From NCBI RefSeq assembly GCF_022513635.1, contig NZ_JAKWBL010000002.1:544010-608009 (forward strand): 64,000 bases of DNA. Direction: 5' to 3'. Both the position numbers and the translations under genes were made by a program. This document shows, in pieces, positions 43,926-52,456 of the stretch (position 1 is its first letter; each line of letters begins with the position of its first letter). Under the pieces are notes generated by a model. The model did not search any database and had not been told where the DNA came from. It saw only the letters and a program-made list of their open reading frames with translations. The DNA is from Paraniabella ginsengisoli (GTDB taxonomy: Bacteria; Bacteroidota; Bacteroidia; Chitinophagales; Chitinophagaceae).

Positions 43926-44087
43926 ATGAAATTGACAAAAGAGACAATGAAAGAAATGACCTATCTTGTAATAAAAAATGATAAGGAGCTAAGCCCTGAT
44001 AGGAATAAAACCTTTGTGCGTATTGTTGAGGTTGACAAAGATGGCACCAGACATTACTCTAAAGTGCTGGAGGCGGTAAAAGACTAA
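43926..44087 (+). CDS. Small ORF or gene remnant ending in the FVRIVEVDKDG motif
   Basis: A 53-codon ORF from ATG 43926, with the frame open upstream to about 43842. The sequence is helical and charged at first (EEAARKVKELWLARGDMK), then TFVRIVEVDKDGTRHYSKVLEAVKD. That last part closely resembles the ends of the two proteins at 44210 and 52457 ([16 protein letters not shown] and IRVANYDIDGNVQYSK). Unlike them it has no hydrophobic segment. It could be a remnant of a third family member or an independent small protein. No function is known. Confidence 0.45.
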   Translation: MKLTKETMKEMTYLVIKNDKELSPDRNKTFVRIVEVDKDGTRHYSKVLEAVKD

Positions 44088-44209
44088 CTCCTGTAGCAAC
44101 GATGAGGCCCTCCATAGCTGCCATAGGCAGTATTATATGCAATTATTCATCTTCGCTTTTGGTTTTTTCCATATCGAAATTTAATACCTCACCTTCTAAA
44201 CTTACAAAC

Positions 44210-45926
44210 ATGAAAAAACAATTATGCTTGTGCATTATTTTCAGTCTTTCCTTTTTTTGGTAAATGCTCAATGCGGTCCAACCCCTAATGACTGCGATGG
44301 AGACGGAGTGTTGAACGCTGTTGATGTTGATGATGATAACGACGGCATTCCTGATGTAGATGAGTGCAATACCACCAGTATTTTTGCCAATGGAGATTTT
44401 TCACAAGGGACAAATGGATCAGTTCCAACCGGATGGACAACCGGTACCACCCAAAATACGCAACTTCTTAGTCTTAATGCTGGTTAGGATTTACTAATGC
44501 TGATGCACCTTCCAGTAGTTTACCTTTTAATGTGGCTTATAGAACTGTTACCGCAGTATCCCTAACAAATGGCCAGCAATATAGCTTTTCTTATAAAACT
44601 GGATATACCAGCGCCAATCCTTGTGCAATAAATTACCGATTTATTTTATATTCCACGGATGGAACAAATAGTTTGTTAATAGGACCCGCTCTGACCACAG
44701 GTGGTGGTGGCGCGATTGGCACCCAGGTGCCTCAGGTTGTTAATGCAGCTGGCTTTGCAGCAAACCACGTCACTATTTCGGGTGATTTTACTTTTTCATT
44801 ACCGACTGGTAATTATTACCTTGGATTTGTTATGCAAAAGGGAGCTGGTTGTGGAGGAGCGAGTCGAGACATTTTAAACGACGATATTGTTATTAATACG
44901 CCTTGTACTTTAGATACTGACGGGGATGGTATTTTTGATTTCCAGGATTCTGATAGCGACAACGACGGTTGTCCCGATGCTTTAGAAGGTGGGGCAAATC
45001 TCACAACCGCAAACTTGGATGCCAACAACCGGTTAACTGGAACAGTTGGTGTAAATGGAGCTCCTGCGATAGCCGGAAATGGCCAGGCGGTAGGGTCATC
45101 TCAAATCGCTGCAACGAGTGCCTGTGATCCAGTGTCTTACGTCACAACTGTACCTGTCGATGGCATGCCAGCCTTAACAAACTTAGGTGCGAATCCACTG
45201 CAAGGAAGTGATTCAGCGAGTGCGGTTAATCAACAAAGTTGGGTAGGAAGAAGTATTGCCATCACAACGCTACCTACCAATGGGTTTATACTAACGTATA
45301 ATGGAACAGCTGTCACTGCTGGTCTAAGGATTGATGATTATGACCCGACATTGCTTACAATAGAACCAAGTGATGCAACTCCAACTGGAACAACAAGTAC
45401 AACGTTTCAATATGCAGTTTTTGATGCGTCTGACGTACAAAGTTCTGCTTCCGATTATACTTTAAACTTCTCAATAGCGCTTCCTGTGAACTTTGGTTTG
45501 GTGGAAGCTACAATCACTGGCGGAGAATTAATTGTAAACTGGAGCAGTATATCTGAAACTAATAATGATCATTTTGAAGTGGACGTTTCAGCAGATGGTA
45601 AAACATTTACAAGTATAGGAAAAGTAGACAGCAAGGCTGAAAATGGTAACTCTTCTTCAGAACTTACATATAGCTTTTCTAAGGGAGTGTCTGGCGTGGT
45701 AGCAGGGATTTCTGTTTTATTATTGATGATAACCCCTGTTGCCAGAAGGTATAGGAAACTGCTAATGGCAGTCTTTTTGTTTGGTATTACCGTCTATATC
45801 ATTTCTTGTAATAAACAGAACAAAGATGTCTTAGATACCTCTGGTGATGTATATGTGCGCATCGCGCAGGTGGATAAAGATGGTTCTACAAAGTATTCTA
45901 AAACTGTAAAAGCGAATAAAGAATAA
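44210..45926 (+). CDS. Secreted calcium-repeat protein with double-hydrophobic C-terminus (paralog 1, frameshifted)
   Basis: Signal peptide [16 protein letters not shown] to VNAQ, a thrombospondin-type-3-like calcium segment ([18 protein letters not shown]), a beta-rich domain, a second calcium segment ([19 protein letters not shown]), another beta domain and a fibronectin-like module [11 protein letters not shown] to [17 protein letters not shown]. The end is unusual: hydrophobic stretch, ARRYRK, second hydrophobic stretch ending YIISC, then a 38-residue tail with [17 protein letters not shown]. One T is missing in the run at 44252-44258 and one G near 44479-44484. About 571 residues. Paralog of the gene at 52457. 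Confidence 0.8.
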
Positions 45927-45951
45927 AAATTGAACTCGTTTTCGTTTGTTA

Positions 45952-45980
45952 AAATCCCAGAATCAATCTGGGATTTTTTT
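45952..45980 (+). terminator. Intrinsic terminator after paralog 1
   Basis: AAATCCCAGA (45952-45961), loop ATCAA, TCTGGGATTT (45967-45976) followed by Ts. Confidence 0.85.
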
Positions 45981-46122
45981 AAGTTACTTTATAAATAACT
46001 AGACGTTCTTTGCAATCTGTTTTCTTTAACAGTCTGTAATGTTTAAAAAGATTCAGCATATCCTATTTTACAAAATTTTTTAAAATTAGATAAAAGATTA
46101 TTAGCGTTGTACTTCATTTTTC

Positions 46123-46353
46123 CTATTTCATGAATTCGGTTCTAAGATGCGGCCTATTAAATCGTATGCCAATTATTGGGTACGATCCATGGCGGTGTAT
46201 ATTATGACAAAATACGACACCTATGCATCGGAAGTATTTATGTACAGCCCCTTCGTCCACTTGATAATGTCTGAAATAATAGAACGATCCAGTAGAAACT
46301 TTATTGATAAAGAGTAATGCAAATGTTAATGCAATATGAAACAGATATTTCAA
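46123..46353 (-). pseudogene. Decayed 5' end of an HTCS/propeller sensor gene
   Basis: A 76-codon frame beginning with a signal-like MKYLFHIALTFALLF and then FYYFRHYQVDEG, which resembles the opening of HTCS propellers (YYFRHYQVENGLS in the family; this is recalled, not searched). After that the similarity fades. The rest of the gene is absent. It is divergent from the SusC stub at 46582, the standard PUL arrangement. Confidence 0.4.
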
Positions 46354-46581
46354 CAGGGATAATTTAAGATATGCTTTGAGTTAAATCAATTTAAAAGCGC
46401 TTCAACGTAATATTCATCATGGCTTTTTCAAAGATATATTGAAATAAATTTATTGTTTCTATAAAATAAAAATATATAAATGATGGAGATGAATTGACGA
46501 TAATTTGATCAGAAAAATCTAACTATCCTTAAGTACTTTGTATTTGCCATTTTATTTTCCAACGATTGCTAATAACGCCAC

Positions 46582-46850
46582 ATGTTAAAAAAACTTGTTT
46601 TTAAACAATAGCCATCTTCTCTACGTTGCTGCTAAGCTCTGGGATAGCAGTGTTTGGACAAAATATAATTACGGTTACAGGAACAGTAACAGATCATCAG
46701 GCGCAACCTTTACCGGCAGTTACAGTAGAAGTAAAGGGATGGAAACAAAACAGTACCTACCAATGAAAGTGGACAATATACTATTGACCGGTTTTAAGGA
46801 AAGGCATCCATCTGGACGCAGCGCTTAAAAATTATAAAGTGAGTTTTGAA
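46582..46850 (+). pseudogene. Decayed 5' end of a SusC-like gene
   Basis: From ATG 46582, with several frame changes, the sequence reads a signal peptide (TIAIFSTLLLSSGIAVFGQ), then VTGTVTDHQAQPLPAVTVEVKG and TVPTNESGQYTIDRF: the carboxypeptidase-like domain that opens most SusC proteins. Beyond about 46850 nothing recognisable remains. The breaks are many and not confined to homopolymers, so this is real decay. Confidence 0.65.
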
Positions 46851-47337
46851 TAAAAAGATGATACCAAGTGATGTAAAATAAATATCCCCTATAAACATAA
46901 ATTCGACTAGGTAATTAAAAAATCGATCGTGGCAATGGATCTGCTAGTTGCGATTCGGATGCGGTGTTATGCTTCTCGTCAAAATCTTTCAGATAGGAAT
47001 TGAATAAAAGAATATGATTACCCGTACAGAGGGACCCCTGTTTGTAAACATTTTCTATATAAGGTTTTATTATATGATCATGGCACGAACGGCGCCAAGT
47101 TTACCGGTAATGCTAGCTGATTTTCTGAATTCTGATAACTTTTAGCGTATTGATCAAATAGCTTCAGTAGAGCGTTGATTTCCGGGTCAGCTATATAACA
47201 CAAAGGGTAGCCCGATACTCATATAATCTGTCTTTAATTTTTAGAAGCGACGCTACAATCAGGGAAAAAATTAGGTTATGCGGGCCTTTAATATTAGGCA
47301 TCGTTAGATTTTGCAGTTACACTAAATTTTCAAGGAT
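46851..47337. other. Gene-free degenerate stretch
   Basis: About 490 bp with stops in all frames and no recognisable protein, RNA or repeat. Probably eroded remains of the SusC gene that starts at 46582. Confidence 0.4.
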
Positions 47338-47580
47338 TTGCGATGGCTTAATCCTATTGATAATTCTTTACCAATGCTTAAGAGATTTTTTGGCAAAACT
47401 GCATCAATTTTTACAATCACTTACCTGCAACTCTATGCCCTAAGCTGTACATTGCAAATATATTTTCAAATGAGGGATAGTTCACTAACCAAATCACAAA
47501 TTTTTTTCAACCTTTTAGGGGTTTTCTATCTTTTAGGACTCATATATATAATAGGTGCCTATCTGTCTCACGACAAATAG
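47338..47580 (+). CDS. Small putative membrane protein, 80 aa
   Basis: Two hydrophobic segments (ASIFTITYLQLYALSCTLQI and FFNLLGVFYLLGLIYIIGAY) separated by a short polar loop. I do not recognise it, and no homology supports it. It lies 30 bp upstream of the ECF sigma gene on the same strand and could be co-transcribed, or be a chance ORF in AT-rich DNA. Confidence 0.35.
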   Translation: MRWLNPIDNSLPMLKRFFGKTASIFTITYLQLYALSCTLQIYFQMRDSSLTKSQIFFNLLGVFYLLGLIYIIGAYLSHDK

Positions 47581-47610
47581 TAGGAATTTTAACGATTTAG
47601 CCATTTATTA

Positions 47611-48171
47611 ATGTTGACAGTTGAAATACAAATTTTAATTGAACAGGTAGCTGTATTAGATGATCAAAGGGCATTCCAAAGATTATTTAATCTGTACTAT
47701 GCAAAGTTGAAGAGGTTCGCAATAGCGATTCTTAAGGATCAGCAATTAGCTGAAGAACTTGTGTGTGATGTATTTATTAAGATTTGGGATCGTCGTAGCA
47801 AGCTGCTTGAAGTAAAAAATATTAATAGCTACTTATATATTGTCACCAAGAATATGGCAATAAAAAGATTGACCACATCAGGGAGAAATGAAATTGTAAG
47901 TCTGGATTCTTTAGAAATAGAGCCTGTTTTCGTTGGCAAAAATCCCGAAGAACTTCTATTAAATAATGAGCTTATTAAATGTTATGATATTGCAGTTAGC
48001 AAATTGCCTGCGAGATGTCAAACTGTTTATCGATTGGCTAAGCAAGATGGATTAAAATATAAAGAAATAGCTGAAATATTGAATTTGTCGATAAAAACGG
48101 TCGATGCCCAACTGGCGATAGCCGTAAAAAGAGTAGCCAAATCCGTGCAACTCATATACAAGTTAAAGTAA
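47611..48171 (+). CDS. ECF-type RNA polymerase sigma factor (FecI-like)
   Basis: 186 residues, intact. Region 2 with FNLYYAKLKRFAIAILKDQQLAEELVCDVF-type helices and KIWDRR; region 4 with KLPARCQTVYRLAKQDGLKYKEIAEIL and NLSIKTVDAQLAIAVKR as the recognition helix. With the FecR gene 45 bp downstream and a SusC gene after it, it forms the classical sigma/anti-sigma/transporter module in which substrate binding outside switches on the transporter. Confidence 0.93.
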   Translation: MLTVEIQILIEQVAVLDDQRAFQRLFNLYYAKLKRFAIAILKDQQLAEELVCDVFIKIWDRRSKLLEVKNINSYLYIVTKNMAIKRLTTSGRNEIVSLDSLEIEPVFVGKNPEELLLNNELIKCYDIAVSKLPARCQTVYRLAKQDGLKYKEIAEILNLSIKTVDAQLAIAVKRVAKSVQLIYKLK

Positions 48172-48216
48172 GGATTTAGAGGGAAAGATAATTACTGAAA
48201 AAAATGAAAAATTAAT

Positions 48217-49265
48217 ATGTCAAGGTGGTGTTATTTAGCAGCTAGGAAGCTAAGCAATGATATTACGCTTGAGGAAATGCAAGAGCTGGAGCAAATATTG
48301 AGTAAAGATCCGCAACTTGCTTCACAACTCGAAATGCATGAGAGGTATTTCAACGCGAACAGTGAAGAAGTGAGAATAGAAGATGATCAGGTTCTTAGTG
48401 CCTGGAACAAAGTGAGCCAGGCGATTAACAACCAAGCATATATTAAACCATCTGAAATTTATGTAAAGAAGTATTCATCAAAAAGAAAATTAGCCATTGG
48501 CCTATTTTTGGTTGTGCCAGTATTCCTGATTGCAGGTTTCTTCTTTATAGACAATGCCCGCTACACAAAAATATCCGCCAAAATTGAATCAAGTGATACT
48601 AAATACGATGTCACTTTACCTGATGGTTCTAAAGTTACCCTAAACAAGAAAAGTCATATTTATTTAAGCGACGGTTTTGGAAAAACCAATCGAAATGTAA
48701 TATTAGAAGGAGAAGCCTTTTTCATGTTACTCACAATGCTAAAATACCTTTCGTGGTTTCGGCCAACTCTGTGCATGTGAAAGTATTAGGCACTGTGTTT
48801 AACATGCGGGCATATAATGACGAAAAAGAAGTACAGACCTCCCTGGTTAAAGGAGCAGTGGAAATAACCGATGCTGTAAATAAAAACCTTAACATCGTGA
48901 TGAAGCCAAACGAGAAAGTCACGATTCATATGGGAAATGGAAAACTAGAGAAAATCGACGCTAAAGTAGTAGCAGCATATGAAATGCAGGCGCTTAAGGT
49001 TGAGAATACGACTGGTATCATTCCCGAACTGGCATGGATGGAAGACAAATTGATCTTTAGTGATGAACCTTTACAGGAAATTGCCAAACGATTTGAAAAA
49101 TGGTATAATGTCACAATTCTAATTCAGAATGATACATTAAAAGATGAAAAGTTTACTGCTGTGTTTCAAGGAGAAAATATTGATGCAGCTTTAACTGCTC
49201 TGCAGATTACATATCCCTTTAAATTTCACAAAAATAAAAATGGAGATATCGTCATTGAAAAATAA
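48217..49265 (+). CDS. FecR-family anti-sigma factor (frameshifted)
   Basis: N-terminal cytoplasmic sigma-binding helices (LAARKLSNDITLEEMQELEQIL), one membrane helix (LAIGLFLVVPVFLIAGFFF) near residues 92-110 and a periplasmic FecR domain (TLPDGSKVTLNKKSHIYL, VLGTVFNMRAY, SLVKGAVEI) ending in a SusC-facing domain (IPELAWMEDKLIFSDEPLQEIAKRF). The frame is lost in the T5 run at 48718-48722. One added T restores GEAFFHVTHNAKIPF and gives about 349 residues, normal for the family. Confidence 0.9.
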
Positions 49266-49272
49266 GCACTAA

Positions 49273-49298
49273 AAAGGAGATGCTGGAACATCTCCTTT
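49273..49298 (+). terminator. Hairpin between FecR and SusC genes
   Basis: AAAGGAGATG (49273-49282), loop CTGGAA, CATCTCCTTT (49289-49298). The T-tract is short, so it may attenuate rather than end transcription into susC. Confidence 0.6.
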
Positions 49299-49341
49299 CA
49301 AGTAAAAAACAGGTTACCCCATTATTACTCAACTTAATCTT

Positions 49342-51582
49342 ATGCAAATTATGCAAAAATCAAAACTTAAAAAAGGGTTGTACCGGCAATGGTCAGCCAG
49401 AAAACTATTCTTGATTATGAAGATTGTGATGGTATTGTTAACGATTGCGTGTGTACAAGCTTCTGCAACAGGGTATTCTCAGAAGACGATTACACTCAAT
49501 TTGAAGGATGCTTCTATTAGTGATATTATCACGAACATTCAACAACAGACTTCGTATCGATTTGTTTACCATAATAATTTAAAGCTTAAGAAGGCACGTA
49601 TAAATATCTCTGTGGTGAACGCATCGATAGATTATGTCATGCAATCTATACTACGTAATTCAGGCTATTCTTACACTGTCTTAAATAACAACCTGGTTGC
49701 AGTTAAGGCCGCGGAAAAACAGTGGCGCCTTATAACGGGAACAGTCACCAATGTCAGCGGAGAAGCATTAACGGGAGCATCCGTTCAGGTTAAGGGTGAA
49801 ACGGTCGGAACGACAACGGATGCTAATGGGCATTTCTCGCTGGATGTTCCTGAAAATTCGATTATCGTCATTTCCGCAGTAGGATATCAAACAAAAGAAA
49901 TTCCGGTTAATGAACAAAATAACATTGTAGCCGTCCTGGATGCTGTCGAAAATAAATTGGATGAGGTTGTTATTGTAGGATATGGCTCTAATGTCAGAAA
50001 AAACTTACTGCAGTCCGTCAGCACTGTTAATGCAAAAGATGTAGCTGAAATACCGACATCGAATCTATCCCAGACCTTGGCGGGTCGTGTACCAGGATTG
50101 AATATAACTACTGGCGGTGGCAAACCGGGGCGAGCGGCCACTATAAGAGTGCGTGCAAACGATAACTTTGTTACCACAGGTTTACCTCCATTGTTTGTGA
50201 TAGATGGTATTATTCAGCCCGATCAGTCAGCCTTCGATGCCCTGGATGCTACCGAGGTTGAAAATATTTCTGTTTTGAAGGACGGTGCCGCTGCATCTGT
50301 ATATGGAGTAAGAGGATCTAACGGCGTAATAGTTGTTACTACACGGAAAGGACGTAAGGGGCCACCACAAATTAATCTGATCAGCAGCTATGGCATTACA
50401 GCAGCAACTAAAACGCCGGAAACGTTGACTGCGTACGACGAAGCTATTTTAATCAATGACCTGTTAAAGCAAAATAATCCTGACAATTATCAGTCGCTTG
50501 CTACCTATTTTGCGGATGATGAACTGGAATACTTTAAAACCCACGACTGGAATTTGCTTGATGAATATTTTAAGAGACCACAAGAATACAGAACCACACT
50601 GAATCTTTCAGGAGGAGCTGAAAGAATAAACTATTTTCTGAGCGGATCCTTTTATAAAGGAACCGGATCATTTGACAATGTAGATTATCAAAAATTTAAT
50701 GCCAGGGCAAAGGTAGAAGCCCAGGTGACAGATGACTTGACAGTATCCCTGAATATGAACGCCGATATACGCAAAGATCATAAACCCTACTGGGAGTATG
50801 ATTATGATGGGGACGATATGGCAAATCTTTACCAAGGGTTGCTCACAAGGGGCCGTATGGCACCGGATTATATTAATGTTGATGGAATAGATTATCCGGT
50901 AGGAAACCTTATGAAATGGCATCCGGGTGAAGTAGTTAACGGTAATACCGGATACAATAACAAGAAATTTACCGATTATCAGATTTTAACTGAAGTAAAA
51001 TATAAAGTTCCATTTGTAAAAGGCCTGGCACTGCGTAGTACTTTTGCTAACTATAACCGTAACACTTTTAGAAAGCTGCTTAACAGGCCTTACAATTTAT
51101 ATACATTTAATACACTGGGTTCAAAGAACCATATTGTAGGTGATCAGATAGATTTTTCTAAAACCTTTATCAGAAGTGATGGTAATAGCTTGCGCGAATT
51201 CTATGTTAACGAAAATTCATATCAGTTTAACTTTTATATAGAGTATGATAATACTTTTGGAAAGCATCATATTGGGGCCACAGCGGTTTATGAACAATTT
51301 GAAAATAGTGTAAATAATTTGGGTGCATCGAAATTAAATGTATTATCTAATGAGCTTGATCAGTTGGATTTGGCCAGTAGTAACCCTTTGGATTATGGTG
51401 TAAATGGAAATCAGGTGGATGATGGCAGATTAGCAGCAGCGGGTCGCTTGTTATATGATTATGCTGGGAAATATCTTCTGGAAAGCGGATTTCGCTATGA
51501 AGGATCGCGCTATTTTATACCAGAAAACAGATATGCTTTTTTCCCATCTGTGTCAGTATTTGATTATAAAGAGTCGAGTTGA
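49342..51582 (+). pseudogene. SusC-like transporter with STN domain, 3'-truncated
   Basis: FecR-coupled type: long signal region, secretin/TonB N-terminal domain (KTITLNLKDASISDIITNI), carboxypeptidase-like domain (ITGTVTNVSGEALTGASVQV), VVIVGYGSNVRKNLLQSV linker, plug (LFVIDGIIQPDQS, ISVLKDGAAASVYGVRGSNG) and the first part of the barrel. It is frame-intact for 746 codons, then ends at ENRYAFFPSVSVFDYKESS. Family members continue about 300 residues past FFPSVS, so the last barrel strands are gone and it cannot form a pore. No SusD follows. The break lies 285 bp before the second integrase fragment. Confidence 0.85.
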
Positions 51583-51806
51583 TAGATGTATTTAATATGG
51601 AACTACCAATGAGCGTAATAAAAAACCATGAACATCAGCAACAACGCATTTTAAACTTCTATCCTTCGCCATAAAAGACATCCCATCTAATTCAGTACTT
51701 TAAATAATCAGTAAGTGAAATAAAGAATAAATTTGATATAGTTATCTTTGAAAGGTTACGTTAAGTTGCAATAAAGACAAGTAAGAATGGGTGTGTTCTG
51801 CTCTTT

Positions 51807-51827
51807 AAAGTAGACCAAAAGTAGACC
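51807..51827 (+). repeat. Tandem AAAGTAGACC repeats upstream of integrase fragment
   Basis: AAAGTAGACC at 51807-51816 and 51818-51827, an 11-bp period, 41 bp before the integrase start. Such paired sites on one DNA face could be recombinase arm sites. A TATCTTTG -7-like box lies at 51743-51750 without a -33 partner. Confidence 0.45.
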
Positions 51828-51867
51828 TGATTTAAGACTACTTGAGTCAATTAAAATTGTTGTTGTT

Positions 51868-52206
51868 ATGTCACTCCCAATTAAACTGATCTGTTGTACA
51901 AACAGAGTTCTTCGCGATGGTAGTTCTTCGATTTTTGTCCAATACTGCTATGATGAAAAACATAAACCTTTATTTAGTACCGGCATTAAAATTCCTGCTT
52001 CATGTTGGAATAAACAGCAGCGGCTTATTACGGCTCAACATCCTTTAGAGTATGGCAATTACAAGACCCCGTCAATGATGAGCTGGCAAGGCTTAAAAAG
52101 ATAGTAGAAGATCTTGTTACTTATGCAACTTTAAGGAAGATTCAGAACCGTGTTGAATTTGTAAAAAATATTATTCCCGTTCTTGGTATTAGTGATATCG
52201 AGGCAA
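51868..52206 (+). pseudogene. Tyrosine integrase, 5' part only
   Basis: Encodes the N-terminal arm-binding domain (LRDGSSSIFVQYCYDEKHKP, STGIKIPASCWNKQQRL) that copy A at 42978 lacks, then the shared 190-bp segment with small deletions, and breaks off after SDIEA. Joined at the shared segment, the two fragments would give one integrase lacking only the C-terminal catalytic part. Confidence 0.85.
52018..52206 (+). repeat. 190-bp direct repeat, copy B
   Basis: Partner of 42978-43170, same orientation, spaced about 9.0 kb. Differences include GACCTTCAAT versus GACCCCGTCAAT and short deletions near 52165-52180. Confidence 0.9.
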
Positions 52207-52210
52207 TGCG

Positions 52211-52339
52211 GTGAAATTTACCAATCCTTCCGGAAATATTTTAATGAGTGTTACTAAAGATAACCAGAACGTTTGTTTTGAAATACAGAACGATTTTGTA
52301 CCGCGTCTAAAGGCAGGTCTTGATTTCTTTACTGCTTAA
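52211..52339 (+). pseudogene. Short fragment of an unidentified gene
   Basis: Open frame of 42 codons directly after the integrase break, reading VKFTNPSGNILMSVTKDNQN to LKAGLDFFTA and a stop. It looks like the C-terminus of a small protein joined by the same rearrangement. I do not recognise the family. Confidence 0.3.
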
Positions 52340-52456
52340 ATATTTAAAGAAGAAATCCGTCTTTCCTAGTATCTAAAAGGCGCACATGTATCTTTAAAAG
52401 AAACTAAGCCCCTTAACTTAGATAACAGGAGTCATATAATTTGTAATACTGGAAGT

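Noticed and set aside
44210..45926. T9SS-dependent cargo
   Set aside because: The fibronectin-like module resembles those before T9SS sorting domains, but the protein ends in hydrophobic segments and a charged tail, not a T9SS C-terminal beta-domain.
46146..46316. Plus-strand ORF MRPIKSYANYWVRS... of about 56 codons
   Set aside because: It overlaps the minus-strand HTCS-like stub, has no recognisable motif and lies in decayed DNA.
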